Source: Diospyros lotus
Lineage: Eukaryota; Streptophyta; Magnoliopsida; Ericales; Ebenaceae
DNA length: 64,000 nucleotides
Reading direction: 5' to 3'
NCBI RefSeq assembly: GCF_014633365.1
Contig: NC_068347.1
Location: forward strand, 21,536,433-21,600,432
Each line of letters begins with the position of its first letter. Positions within the stretch are counted from its first letter, which is position 1. Below the pieces are notes generated by a model. The model did not search any database. It saw only the letters and a program-made list of their open reading frames with translations, and was not told where the DNA came from. Both the position numbers and the translations under genes were made by a program. Below are positions 24,101 to 34,600 of the stretch, one piece after another.

Positions 24101-25617
24101 CAGTAGAGAAACATGTGGTGTGACGCTTTGCAGTAGTCGTTCCATCTCTTAAAAGGGCTTGCATGCTCTTCTCATGTTGTTTTTGGAGAGCTTCATAGGC
24201 AGTGAGTGTGGGACAATGGGAGGAGCTGATGCAGAGGTCCCTGGGACACCCGACGGAGGATTATTTCTGGGAGATTGAATTTCAAGTCCTTGGCTTTCTC
24301 CAGCTACTTGTGACCTTGTATGAGCCATTGTTGTTGTTTGACTTGATTAATGATGTGCTACACTGAGTCTGGATGGGGTCCTGTTGCCCGGTCAACTGGC
24401 GAGGGTCAAGGGGGGAGCGTCCCTCGCGGGGGCTTCAGGGTGGAGCCCCTAATATCTAAACAGAACACTGGGAGAGTACGTAGACTCCTTTGGCTCAGGA
24501 GACTCTCCCAGTGTGACACTCTCTCAGTGCAACATACTCTCTCGGCTTTGAAACTCTCAGTGTGGTACTCTCTTGGCTTCAAAACTCTATCGTCGTGGCA
24601 CTCTTTCGGCGTGACATTCTATATGAGTTTGTCTTGGAATTTGGTTTGTCAAACACATTCCAGACTGTCTAATATGTGTTGGATGCAGGTGCAACATTTC
24701 AAATGAAGTGTCCATGCTTTCCAAGTACATGCCAATGTATGAAACACATGGAAGCTCAACAACAACAACAATCATATGCCTTAATCCTGCTTGGTGAGGT
24801 TGGCTAAAAAATATGAGTTTAAGGTGCACATTTTTTGAAACCAGCAGGATTGGTGACCAATAATACATAAAAATTCAGAGGGGTTTAAGTGAAATTGATC
24901 CTTAGAAAATTTACGCGTTTACTTGAGGAAAGGTTCCCCTTTGTGTGTTTGTGCACGCACATCTCTCTCTCTATCTCTCTCAAAATTACATTCTGTCAAC
25001 AACAGTGGATTGGGTCTTGAGAATAACAGGTCTGCTAATTAACTTACAAGCAAGGGTGTCTTTGATTGCAAATCCCATCTTGCAGATCTTGAATGTACCT
25101 GGTATTCTACTTAAATTGCATTGTGAAAAAAAGAGAAAAATTAGCAATTAAAAATGGTTTTGATTAGAAATGGCAACTGGTGGATTTTCTAAAATGTTAC
25201 CTCTGGTTGTGAAAGAAGTATTTGGAGGTCAAAATTTTCGTAGCTGCATGTTTTTCTTGTCATGTAATGTGGATGATTTCTAAACTTTTGAGTTTGCGGT
25301 ATGAATTTTGAATGTCACAGTTGTGTGGTTTATGAATGTTTGGATACTCCACACAATGCACAAACTTAGATCCTTGATTCCCTGGAACCACTAGCTCATT
25401 GCTATATGCATTTTCCTTACTGAAAAGTATTCCTTTTTCACTTACTAGCAATGACTGATGCTGATGGTAAGTTTTTCCATCCGTTTTCTTGTAGTTCCTG
25501 GATGGTTGGGTTATATTTGCAGAGTATGCAAGACCAAGACCTCTGCCTGGGAGCGGTGCAGGGCCATCATCTCCTCCGCCTGCCTACGGGTCTCCAAATG
25601 GCCATCAGTATAACTAA
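12158..25617 (+). CDS. ORRM2: Organelle RRM domain-containing protein (ORRM2-like), four exons
   Basis: Exons 12158-12311, 14521-14589, 14688-14794 and 25495-25617 join in frame to 150 residues plus TAA. Residues 1-45 are rich in Ala, Ser, Arg and Pro and low in acidic residues, as in a mitochondrial presequence. Residues 48-124 form one RRM, with RNP2 LFVSGL at 48-53, RNP1 KGFGFVKY at 87-94 and the conserved C-terminal FLDGWVIFAEYARPR. The Pro/Gly/Ser tail (125-150) is short. The family binds organellar RNA; ORRM proteins act in C-to-U RNA editing complexes in plant mitochondria and plastids. Intron 1 uses a GC donor (GCAAGT) and intron 3 spans 10.7 kb of transposons. The ORRM2 assignment rests on remembered similarity to the Arabidopsis protein, including the start MAMR and RTTS(D/E)GLR. 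A generic mitochondrial glycine-rich RNA-binding protein is the alternative. An in-frame GTG lies upstream, but the first ATG is at 12158. Confidence 0.87.
12312..14520 (+). other. Intron 1 of the RRM gene
   Basis: 2209 bp, from GCAAGT to CTTTCAG. T-rich plant intron sequence with no transposon termini or genes seen. It joins exon 1 (ending TCC-G) to exon 2 (GC-CTT) in phase 1, restoring the RRM sequence FVSGLNKRTT. Confidence 0.75.
14795..15529 (+). other. Left part of intron 3 of the RRM gene
   Basis: The donor is GTGAGG directly after GGC-AAG (phase 0). T-rich intron sequence runs up to the gypsy insertion. The reading frame at 14916-15128 has no recognisable domain. Confidence 0.6.
15535..15949 (-). 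repeat. 3' LTR of the gag-only gypsy element
   Basis: 415 bp, collinear with 18820-19249, with substitutions and small indels such as a shorter GA tract. The divergence shows that insertion was not recent. The left end abuts target duplication GTTCT. Confidence 0.9.
15968..17050 (-). repeat. LTR-like unit with GTCGAC array, nested in the gypsy element
   Basis: Read on the minus strand, the unit ends TTGGTGTGTGCCATAGCA after CACCCCCCC. It has a TATA-like box GCCTATAAATACAAG (about 16511-16525) and, just upstream, an array of TAGTCGACTA and TAGTCGACAGA motifs. The end signature and the array-TATA order recur in opposite orientation at 48158-49433, which suggests a shared LTR type. The right limit is approximate and no target duplication was found. 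Confidence 0.5.
16571..16877. repeat. Array of palindromic TAGTCGACTA motifs
   Basis: About 13 copies of ATAGTCGACTAT or ATAGTCGACAGA occur within 307 bp, spaced irregularly at roughly 15-35 bp. The core TAGTCGACTA is a 10-bp palindrome containing GTCGAC. A few copies carry point changes, such as CAGTCGACTA and TAGTCAACAGA. Confidence 0.9.
17183..17199. repeat. Poly-C tract
   Basis: A run of 17 C lies at the distal edge of the recognisable gag sequence of the gypsy element, near where pol is missing. Confidence 0.95.
17328..18332 (-). pseudogene. Gypsy gag remnant
   Basis: The minus-strand frame starts MTEGTRMKELESRLDALEAG near 18332 and carries a Retrotrans_gag core: PRLKISIFEGDKP, then WFQGWRKHRAE, VEEFNKLKQEGIVEEYQ, and FLNGLSDELRLMVKML around 17534-17585. 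It ends in a zinc-knuckle start CFKCRDKF with a stop right after PTH. Stops interrupt it at several points. Pol sequence does not follow. Confidence 0.85.
18805..18817 (-). other. Primer-binding site of the gag-only gypsy element
   Basis: The minus strand reads TGGTATTAGAGCC, one base from the tRNA-Met complement TGGTATCAGAGCC, two bases inside the 5' LTR. It fixes the orientation of the element. Confidence 0.85.
18820..19249 (-). repeat. 5' LTR of the gag-only gypsy element
   Basis: 430 bp, starting TGTCACACCC on the plus strand and ending GGAATGTGACA, followed by target duplication GTTCT at 19250-19254. It contains a (GA)n tract near 18917-18938. Confidence 0.9.
19347..19373. repeat. (GT)n microsatellite
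   Basis: About 13 GT units lie in intron 3 between the gypsy and hAT-type insertions. The rest of 19255-19705 is plain intron sequence. Confidence 0.95.
19714..20402. mobile_element. hAT-type non-autonomous element in intron 3
   Basis: The 689-bp element starts TAGGGGTGTCAA and ends TTGACAGCTCTA, which are inverted repeats, and is flanked by a perfect 8-bp duplication CTAGATGG (19706-19713 and 20403-20410). The interior is AT-rich with TTAAC- and ACCCGA-type subterminal repeats and no transposase. Length, termini and duplication all fit hAT MITEs. Confidence 0.9.
20480..21103 (-). repeat. 3' LTR of a Tat-like gypsy element
   Basis: On the minus strand the LTR begins TGTTACGTCT directly after a polypurine tract (GAGTGGGGAGCAAT, 21104-21117). 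A TATA-like CTATAAATAGGAG lies near 20700-20712 and the end is about 20480. No second copy was found to the right of gag, so only one LTR remains and its outer boundary is approximate. Confidence 0.65.
21104..22825 (-). other. Non-coding interior of the Tat-like element, with short tandem repeats
   Basis: No pol domains are visible. 21933-22057 holds three units of about 41 bp built on GCTCGCTCCCCAATCC. About 22290-22420 holds four units of about 35 bp built on CATTCTCACGCTTTTGC, with looser copies from 22135. Open frames here are shadows. Confidence 0.6.
22826..24328 (-). pseudogene. Tat-lineage gypsy gag remnant
   Basis: Minus-strand gag from MAHTRSQVAGESQG (start near 24328), through an Arg/Pro-rich region and NNPSTFSAREIADMKKMIEE, to the core CRAFPLTLTEHTRAWLNRLP and SISSFEQLRYEFIKVF (about 23435-23540). 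Next comes YIDKFRNATLEI and the zinc-knuckle region FCQFHKTHGHS, then DKCHDLMNQIEALIREREVG (about 22826-22925). This Cys-His arrangement with IExLI is characteristic of Tat/Ogre/Retand gag. At least two frameshifts and several stops break it, and pol is gone. Confidence 0.8.
24329..25494 (+). other. Right part of intron 3 of the RRM gene
   Basis: 24329-24620 contains the leader of the Tat-like element and degenerate short repeats of GTGACACTCTCTC type. The remainder is ordinary intron DNA ending TTTTCTTGTAG before exon 4. No further gene seen. Confidence 0.55.
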
Positions 25618-26150
25618 AGCTGCTCCTTTCCAAACCCACCGCATCCCTGTAGTCAGAAAGAGCATGACATTCAGGTCTCTCTACTTTGGCATGCTGAATT
25701 TGGTCGGTTAGTTTTGTATTTGAAAAGTAATTAAGGGGTAGACAAAAGAATATTTTTGCATTATTTGCATCTGCCAGTCGAGCATTCCGTGACACTCAAG
25801 TTTATACCAGGCTTATATTCTACATTTTTCTTTGTAAACCCAGAAATTCATTTGACATTCTATATTTACAGGAAACGTTATTTTAAACTTATGTCTTGAT
25901 TTGCAGCTTTTATATTTTCCCCCATACATCATACGTGTGAGTAGAGAATATGGGGTATAGGGAATTATAGTTGTAAATTCCTTTTGTACATATCAGTTTA
26001 GTTGAAATCCAGTATAAAATTTAATTGTTCTGTTCTGGTAGTGTCGGCACTGGCTGGTAAAGGAATATTGACAAGGACAAATTCTGTAGCTCATTGGGTT
26101 ATATTATTGACAGCCATGTACCGAGTTACTCAGCCATTCAAGATTATAAA
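25618..26150 (+). other. Probable 3' untranslated region of the RRM gene and trailing DNA
   Basis: T-rich sequence follows the TAA at 25617. The polyadenylation site cannot be fixed; several AATAAA-like and TTTGTA-type plant signals occur. Small frames here are not convincing genes. Confidence 0.45.
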
Positions 26151-29100
26151 AAGGCTACTCTGTAAACATGTAATAGCTAAAGCGAACGAGTGATTATTTT
26201 TCATTACCACATAAATGCAATGGCCTACTGGCCACCGCATTAGGCCTTGTCTTGTTTGTGTTGGGCATTGTTATAAAGTTGTCTTGTCGGTACATGGCTA
26301 CATGTATACTCTTAAGTCTCATCAGTACGAGCACTGTTAGATGTGCAGATTGTCACAGAGTTAATGTTGTAGTACTTAACACTTTATGAGTGTTAATTGC
26401 GGCAGTTGGTTTTGAACACTGGTTCGTATTTCATTCGGAGTTGAATCAGAACCGAGTCAATGATTCGGGTTTCTTTACCAGATTACAAGTCTTTCAAAGA
26501 CTTTAGTGCGGATATACGGGCCCATAAGATCTTATGTGCCTGTTTGGTGGTGGTGATCTTGTGGTGGTTGTATCGTGTTTTTGTTATGAAAATAGCGTTA
26601 ATAAAAGTAATGTTTATGAATTGAGTGTAGAATTGTGTTTATTAATGTTAAAAAGCATGTAATGTCAATTTTTTTTTTTATATTATAAAGTAGTGTTTGT
26701 TAATCAAGATATATGAATTAGAAAAAGTGAAATATGAAAAATATTTCAAATAAATATATTTTTTATTGTGTTTGTTAAATTTATCTAACAATCTTTAAAA
26801 AAAAATTATGTAATTAGTTATCAAAGATTGTTTAGATAAATTTATTTTGGACCTTATAGATAAAAGAAAAATAACTTGAATGTTCTCTCAATGTATTCTA
26901 AAATATTTAACAAATAATTTAATAAAAATTTTAAAATATTTTTTAATCTTATCTTAATCAATTCATATTTTAATTCAAAAAGTATTTAAAATTTATTTTA
27001 ATTCAATCTTATCTTACACATTTTAACAAATACTTTCTAAATATCTAAAATAACAAAAACGACACTAGTAAGCATTTAAATAATTATTTTAAACTAAAAC
27101 TACCTGTTTTGACATAAAATATTTTTAAGTAAAATATCTTTAAGCAAAAAATGTTTTTTTTTTTAAGTAAAAATAAAAAAGTGTACAGATTTAAGAGAGG
27201 GCATTCTTGAGTCCCAATCAAAGATCACATTAGCAAAAAATTATATTCTTATTTCTTTAATATTTTATTTTACATAAATATATAAAAAATTAGACATTAT
27301 AATATTTATTTCTCATATCATAGTCTTTATAATTGCTTAGGCAACGATGATGCTCATTCTTTTTCCTTTTCTTTTTCTACTGAAAACAATTAATTGAGCC
27401 AAGTTTACGCTTGCAAGAGTCGAGCCAAAGCGATGAGAAAATAAGAGGAAGATTGCGAGAAGAAAAATAATTCTTAAAATGACTTTTTATTTACTTGTAA
27501 ATATATTAAAAATTTGTAGATAAAATTGTAATATAATCTTTAAACATGTTGAATGTCAATAAAAATTGTGTTTTTTTTTTAAAAAAGAATGGGAGGGCTT
27601 AGTTTTACTTGCTTACAACTATCTTAACTTTTTTTTTTTTTTTTAGTAAAATAATTAAGCTTTGAAGGCACAATAATACTTTACTAAATATTATTTTTAT
27701 CTATAATATTATCTTTTATAAAAAGGACATTTTAACTCATGTCGTGTTAAAGAATTTTCTATCAAATTTATTTTAAATCTTTTTTACACTGTTTATTAAA
27801 GACTTGTTTTATTTTTTTCTCGCTATGGAAATATTTATGTATCTTACATTTAATATGAAGAATTATTTTAATTTTATCATTTTATAATTTCATTTTTCTT
27901 TAATATAACAAGGCATGTTTCTTAACATCCTCATGCATGATATCTATATTTTATACATCTCAATATTTTACTCATCGTTCAGTGCGATGATGAAAAATTA
28001 TTATGGTTTAAATGTACATATGGAGAAGATGATCGAATATAATGGATATGCTACTTCCTTCCCGGCCATCAGAATTGGGTGGGACATATATTCCATTAGG
28101 TAGTGGAGCTGGCCAGTATCTGCCTTTTTATCATCCTTGTGGATGTGGTTTTGTCGGTAGGGCACTCAGTCCTATCTATCTTTGTTTCTCTCTTGATGCC
28201 TCTTAATGCCTAATGTTGGTGTTTGTTGGAGCTTGCATTGGTCCCCCCCTCCCAACATTATCTTCTGGGTTTACAGGGTGAGAGGCCAAATCGTGTTGAT
28301 ATTACATCCTAACGGATTTTAAGCTACATTCTTCTTCATATCTCAACCCAAAAAAAAATTCATGTGATAACCCTCAAGTTCACTAAAATTGTTAAAAAAT
28401 ATCCTTTTAACATTTTAAAAAAAAAATAACGAATACCTAAAGTTTAATGTTATATTGTAATTTTTTTTCAATTAAACTCCATTAAATATTAAAAGATGAT
28501 CAAAATATTTTTATATTTAATTTTTTTTCTTATTTTTTATTTTTATTTCTTTCTTTTTCTTGGTTGACTATGATGACAGCAATGTTGACAATAGTGACAG
28601 AAATGATGACAATGACAACAATGGTGAAAACATTCTAGGTCCAAAAGGTGAAATCGCTCACCCTGGACGCTCCCTACACCCGGCCCGACAGGACGTGGAG
28701 AGGTTAATCATGGTGAAAACATTCTAGATTCTAGATCAGGACGATCATTCTAAATTTAAAATAATTTGATTAAATTAATTATCCAGATCGAAGAATAATC
28801 TGAATGGTGAGTTATTCTCTCTCACCCTCTCAAATTTGTAATTAATTTGGATTCGTCATTTTTTTAAATCTAGATAATTGTTCTAGATCTAGAAAGTTTT
28901 GAATAGTGAGATACAGAGATGGTTTAAGGATTACAATTCAACATAGATTACAATAACATAAATTTTTCTCTTTTCTTTGTGATGAAAATTTATCGCGAAT
29001 AAACTCGTGCCAGCTTAGGTTCATATTATTATCTCTCTTCTTTTTTTTTGGCAATAAATTTGGGTTCATGCCAATAAATCTAGACAGTTGGGCATTTGTG

Positions 29101-31228
29101 ATGAACCCAAATAGTTTGAGATCATCATCATCATCATCATCTCTCTCTCTCTCTCTCCAAGCATTGAATTTAGGTTCAACGAATCAAATGATTAATATTC
29201 ATCTCTCTTTTCTCTCTCTCTTTTTGAATGGTCTCTAAATTGGCAATTATTGGTTGACTTATTTTTTTTTTGTATTTATATTTTTTTAAACTAGAGAAAA
29301 GAAATAAAGAGTAAAATGGTCATATAGTAGACGGAAACATTATTCTTGGATTTCTTGTAATTTTATCAAATTTCAAAGATATTCTTTGCAATTTACTAAA
29401 AAATATTCAAACTGAGTGGGGGCTTACTGTCAACTCAAAATAAAAAGGTAAAATATTTATGATGGATGGTGATGGCCATTTTAGGGTGGTTCTAAAGTTG
29501 GACAGATTTAGATTAGAATAATAGAATGGGCTCTGCAGCTGCGAGAAAAGATAGGTTGAGGTTCCTAGTCCTTGAATTGATATATGGTCTGGCTGTTGGA
29601 TGAGTGGGTTGTTTTGTCCAAAGTGAAGAAGAAGAAGAAGAAAGTCTTACTAAATTAAAATGGCTACTGACTCATTGCATACTATTTAGGTTTTTGATGT
29701 TGACCACTCCCTCCCACCAGCCTCACAGCCAATTTGTGTTTGCCTCTGCATATCTATCTATCCTGTGCAATCTATATGAATATTTGGATGTGCATTAATT
29801 TATACAAAATAACATTTTTATATGCAACAAAATTTGAAAGGCAGATGCAATAAAAATAATTGGCCAAATACATATTTTAATTTCTGTATTTTCATCTTTT
29901 TTTATTTAAGCACTTAAACTTTAATATCATGAATGTAACCCCCCCTTCTCTTTAATAAAACCTTTTTAATATCATGAACGAATGTAAGATAGCTGCCATT
30001 GCATAATAATATTGTAAAAAAATCCCACAAAAACCTAGAAAAAGAAGATGAAAGAAAGTTTGGTTAAAAGGAAGAGGGAGTGTCAATAGCAGCTCCTTGT
30101 GGGAGTAGGCAATAGGAATGATGGATGCGAGTCCTTAATACTTTTTTCTCAAGGATATAGGAAAATGCAAAAGAAAAAAAAAAATCATTCTTCAGCTCAC
30201 CTAACTATTCCTTAAGAAAATTTTATTAAGAATCGTATTTAATACTATTATCAGCTTCATGGCTTAGCTTGAACACACTTAATATAAAGTATGAGACTAT
30301 TTTAATAATAAACAGGTAAAATAACTCAAATTCAACTCTAGGTTGGTCTAGTACTGAGAGACGGCAGTTGAATTTGTTTTTTTAAAAATAAATTTACACA
30401 AATTTATTTTGTACTTACTTCCCAATGCGCATGATTTATATGTTAAGACCTTGATTTTGAAGCCAAAAATTAAGGCCAAAATGGTGGTTTGAACCTAAAG
30501 AAACCATCTTAGACTTGCCTTAAACACTTGCTGATTTTCAACATAATTCTATAATAAATTATCATTGACAGCCACAAAAAGAAGACACTCTACTTAAAAT
30601 CTAATCTTTTTTTAACTCTTTTATTTATTTCCCTTCCCTTTTGCCTCTAGGCATTTGACTATGGTCAGCAGCATCACCCATGCCTTTTTTATTCAGGTGC
30701 TCTGAATGCCTGCCCTAACTTTTCGGCAAAGAAGAAGGTTGAGGAATCAAAATGGGATTGAGAAGCCACACTCAAGCTTTGAGCTCGGTGGTCCCCGTCG
30801 CTGGTGGCGGGGACGACTCCTTCTGTCCTATCCTATCTAATCTAATCTAATCTAATCTATTAGAGGGCCACCAACTGATAATAATTTATGATATGAGAGA
30901 GAAGAGAACTATGGCCGCCATTTCTGCTCCATTTACAAATACAGATAAAGAAATCAAAACCTAAAAGCTTCTAATTAAAGCGTTTCTCTCTTAAATCAAT
31001 CCTCATTAGCCCTAATTGATTATTCCTCGCTTTTATTAATGCTCTTCAATTAAATTTTATTATTTAATTTCCTTTGAATTATTAAGAACAGTTGGAGCAG
31101 GTATTAAATAATAGATAGCAAGGGTTAGTTCAGAGATCAAAATCCAATCGAACCTGGCCGTACGTAAATGATGAGAGAGCTTCCGGCAACTCGCCACTCT
31201 TCGATCCATTACTCTCTCTCTCTCTAGA
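26151..31228. other. AT-rich intergenic DNA with microsatellites
   Basis: No gene recognised. Contents: very AT-rich 26560-28000; a GC-rich patch at about 28635-28712; (CAT)n at 29121-29140 with (CT)n at 29141-29157; (GAA)n near 29626-29642; (TCTAA)n at about 30834-30860. The last 100 bp carry the CT-rich 5' leader of the next gene. Confidence 0.55.
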
Positions 31229-31910
31229 ATGAAGTTCCTCTTGGAGTTCGTCGGCTGCTGCGGCTCCTCCGCATGTGATTTAGCGCCGCCTCAAGCTCGT
31301 CCTCCTACGTCGGCCTACGACCCCCGGAAGCGCGGCAGGACGGCAGCGCAGACGCTGAGGTCTAAGTCGGCAGCCGAGTGGCAGCCCTCGCTTTACTCCA
31401 TCTCAGAGGATACCATTCCACCGGCGGAGAAAGACCAGCGGACTCTCGGCGTGTCGGACAGGATGCGCAAGAGAAAGACCGGCCCTGCCGGAGCCGGAAG
31501 TCACGTTCGTAGCTACAGCGACGATTTCGGGTGCGTTTAGCTACCTTCCCGTTTTCTGTTAAATTTTCTGCACAGCTCCCAAATTACCCTAAAATAATCG
31601 CAAAAAATGTTCAAACTTTTGTTTTTGTGCCACCGGAGATATAGTAATAATCCTCTAATGTGATGGATTAACTCTAAATTACTAAATAAATAAAAAAAAA
31701 AAGCTAATAGAATTAATTTTGCATATAATACTTCTCAAATAATTTTATAATGTCTGAACATTTTGAATTTTTTTTTATTAAAATTCAATGACTACACTTT
31801 TTGGGGGGAGTTTTATAAATTTATTTTAATTTTTTTTTTTTTGTTATTTCAGTAGAAATGGATATCCGGCGATCTTACCGGCATTCTCGGCGGCACCGTT
31901 CCTGTTCTGA
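31229..31910 (+). CDS. Conserved-looking small plant protein of unknown function, two exons
   Basis: Exons 31229-31530 and 31853-31910 join (TTC-GG then T-AGA) to 119 residues and TGA. The N-terminus MKFLLEFVGCCGS is hydrophobic with a Cys pair. The middle (about 25-95) is basic and low-complexity, with RKRGR, and serines in basic context (LRSKS, VRSYSDDFG). The C-terminus RNGYPAILPAFSAAPFLF is hydrophobic. Splicing matters: reading through the donor GTGCGT stops after only two more codons, whereas the spliced form gives the longer tail. I recall similar short plant proteins with a YSDDFG...LPAFSPTPF(L/M)F ending, but no function. The CCG near the start could be a lipidation site, which is speculation. 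A CT-rich leader precedes the ATG. Confidence 0.75.
31531..31852 (+). other. Intron of the small-protein gene
   Basis: 322 bp, GTGCGT to TTATTTCAG, AT-rich with T-runs near the acceptor. Phase 2. Confidence 0.75.
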
Positions 31911-32156
31911 GGGGCGTCATCAGATTCGGCTCTTCCTCTCTGTTTACTTTTACATTTTCAATTTTTTGTCATATGCGTGAATGTGTATATTTTACCTTTT
32001 CAACTCTCATGGTGGATTAGCGTGTATATCTTATTATATTTAATATAACCCTCAAAATATTAGAAAAGTTAAAACTATTTTAATTTAGCAGAATTGTTAT
32101 ATTATTTGCGTCGGATAAATATAACAATTACTCAATGCAGACAATTTGAAAGGATA
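31911..32156. other. 3' flank of the small-protein gene
   Basis: AT-rich; probably the 3' untranslated region and terminator. No other feature seen. Confidence 0.4.
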
Positions 32157-33015
32157 TGTGAACCCCGTGGGAATGGTGGGGCCCACACACTATGGGAGAC
32201 TTGGGTCTTCGACAGTGAGTCTTCGGATGACTTTGTTAGTTAATGGGGTCTTCAAATGACCAGGCTCCAAGAAATTTGTGAGTCTTCGAGAGGTGTTAAG
32301 CTTTGGGTTCTTCGAATGAGCCTGCAACATAAGTATAGTCAGAAGACATACAGGGAACTCTCTCATGCAGACCCTCTGATGTCAAAATAAGATGATGACA
32401 TGATGTAGAATGAAGTATGAGTATACGTTGTATGAGGCTTCGAATGAATGTCTGTGGATGAAAATCTCTAGATGAGTTTGGATCTAAAGTATTAGATATG
32501 AGTTTTCGAGTGTCAGATCTAGGTCTAAATGGCACAAACCCATGGGGGTATTTATATGCTTCGATGGATGGGTCACGTGACATGATAAGATGGCTCGACT
32601 CTTCAGACAAAAATGTTGCAAATGAGGTTAGAGGGCTTAAAGATACTTTCGAGAATGAGATGTCTCGGAAGAGGCTCCTTTCAATGAGACTTCCTCAAAG
32701 ACTTTTTGAGTTTTCAAGAATCAAGGCTAGCCTAGAAAACTCTTTGGGATGAGTCATTAGGATTTAAGGACTTAAGACATTTGATGAGGCTTTTCCTCAA
32801 AGATTCTTCAAAGTCATCAGGAGCATAGGGAGACTTTTGTCGAAAAAAACTCATTGGGCTTGAGGGTTTAAGGATTTAAGAGCATGGCTGCCCCGAAGAC
32901 TCTTTGAAGTCATCGAGAGACTTTAGCCTGAAAGACTCTTTGGGGTTTTTCGGATCTTCGACCTTCTTCAATATTTCTTTGGATTTTTTACTTGATTTTT
33001 TTAGGGTACTCCACA
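32157..33015 (-). repeat. Possible solo LTR remnant
   Basis: On the minus strand the segment starts TGTGGAGTACCC and ends GGGGTTCACA (TG...CA with a short inverted repeat), with a TATA-like GCATATAAATACCCC near 32545. The interior is full of degenerate repeats such as GAGTCTTCG, TCTTCGAATG and AGACTCTTTG. Flanks do not show a matching 5-bp duplication, so the call is tentative. Open frames at 32296-32752 have no domain. Confidence 0.35.
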
Positions 33016-34600
33016 TCAATTATAAAATTATATGCTTGATAAAAAAAAGTTATAAGTTGTGAAAAATTGTATATAACTAAAAAGCACATATTATTATTTG
33101 TGTAAATAAATTTCTCTAAAAAACATTATAATGAAAAAATATAATTTTAATACTTTATAGCAAAAAGTACAAGTGTATAACATATATTATGCTTTAAATC
33201 TATGTTTAATAATAATAATTATTATTTTATCTTTATATGTATTGGGAAAAATGTTTTGATGTTTCCAAACCGCAAGAACTTCTTCAATGTTCATTCTCAC
33301 ATTTTAAATACAAATGCCAAAGTTTAATGGGAAATACTATTTTCACATTCAATTTTAATATTTGGTTTGCCAAAACAAACTCATCGTCTACCTACCAATA
33401 ACATGGTCTAACCAGATATAATAAAATAAAAACATTTCTATTTCTATTTCATAATATCTTAAAAACCAAACCAATGCAAATTCCTTTCCTTTTAATTAAT
33501 ACAAACAACTATGCTATGCATGACAACCTGAAACTGCCCTGCCCTGCCCTGCCCTGTTCAACAACCAAACCCCTCCCCCTTTCAAAAAATGGCAGCACTG
33601 CTTTAATTTAATTTTCTTGAGTCATAATGTCATTATTATATCTTTAGCCAAAGTCTCGTATTACGTACTATTTAGCACTATATATCAATATAAATTTGAA
33701 ACTCAAAAGACAAAATTACCCTTTTTCTAGGGACATATGGCTAGCTTAGCTAGATAAAATGCAAAATGTCAACAAGACTGACGAATGAAAACTTTTTTGG
33801 TAGCTTAGATGATTTGCATTAGAGTGTTTCATGTTGCATCTCTTTACGTTTTAATTTTAAAAGTTAAAAAAAAGGCTCATTACACTTATCAATATCACAT
33901 AAGCCGACCAACGTTCCTTAATGTGTGTTTGTTTCACCATGTTTATTGGTGCAACAGAGCAGCAGCAGTAACAACAAAAACTAAATTTGGGCTCTCGAAA
34001 CTTGCTTGCTGGCCTGTTGGGGGGCAATTTAGGCCTTTAAATTGGAATACATTTGAAAGTGATGATTCCTAGAAAGAGCAAATGGACATCCCAATTTAAT
34101 GCCAATATATATATATATATATATATGCTGAAGGCCATAACAAATCGTCTCGGTTCCTTCCTGCCACAGCTGGACTCAAAAGTGAAAGTGTTCTATATAT
34201 TGGACACTATTTTTAATTGAAATTAATTAAGCTTAGTGGTTTGGCTTCGCTTTATAAAAAGAATTCTACTTTATCCGTGAAAGAAACTATTTAGGTATAT
34301 GAGTGGGTCCATATTTTATGGACCAAATGAAATCACAGCATTTAAAAAACTTTTAATTTAGTTAAATAATCATTTAAATAGAAATAAAATAAAAAATTAT
34401 TTAAGCAGAATATATCAAATTTTAATTGTTAAGACATTGGACCGAACCCATACAACACACTCTCACTCACTCACTCACTAGACTAGGCCCAAGTATTCTC
34501 CCATATCTTGGTGTTATCCCCCAAAAAAAAAAAAAACAGCAGAAATCCAATAAACAACAAAATCCACATTTCATATTCAAAAACCAATGATTGCCTCCAA
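33016..34600. other. Intergenic DNA between the convergent small-protein and transporter genes
   Basis: AT-rich, no gene. It holds a (GCCCT)n run at about 33536-33556, (TA)n at about 34105-34126 and CACT repeats near 34458-34478. The part nearest 34600 probably holds the transporter 3' untranslated region. Confidence 0.5.

Noticed and set aside
23697..24152. Plus-strand 151-codon Ser/Cys-rich frame
   Set aside because: Shadow of the Tat-like gag on the minus strand.
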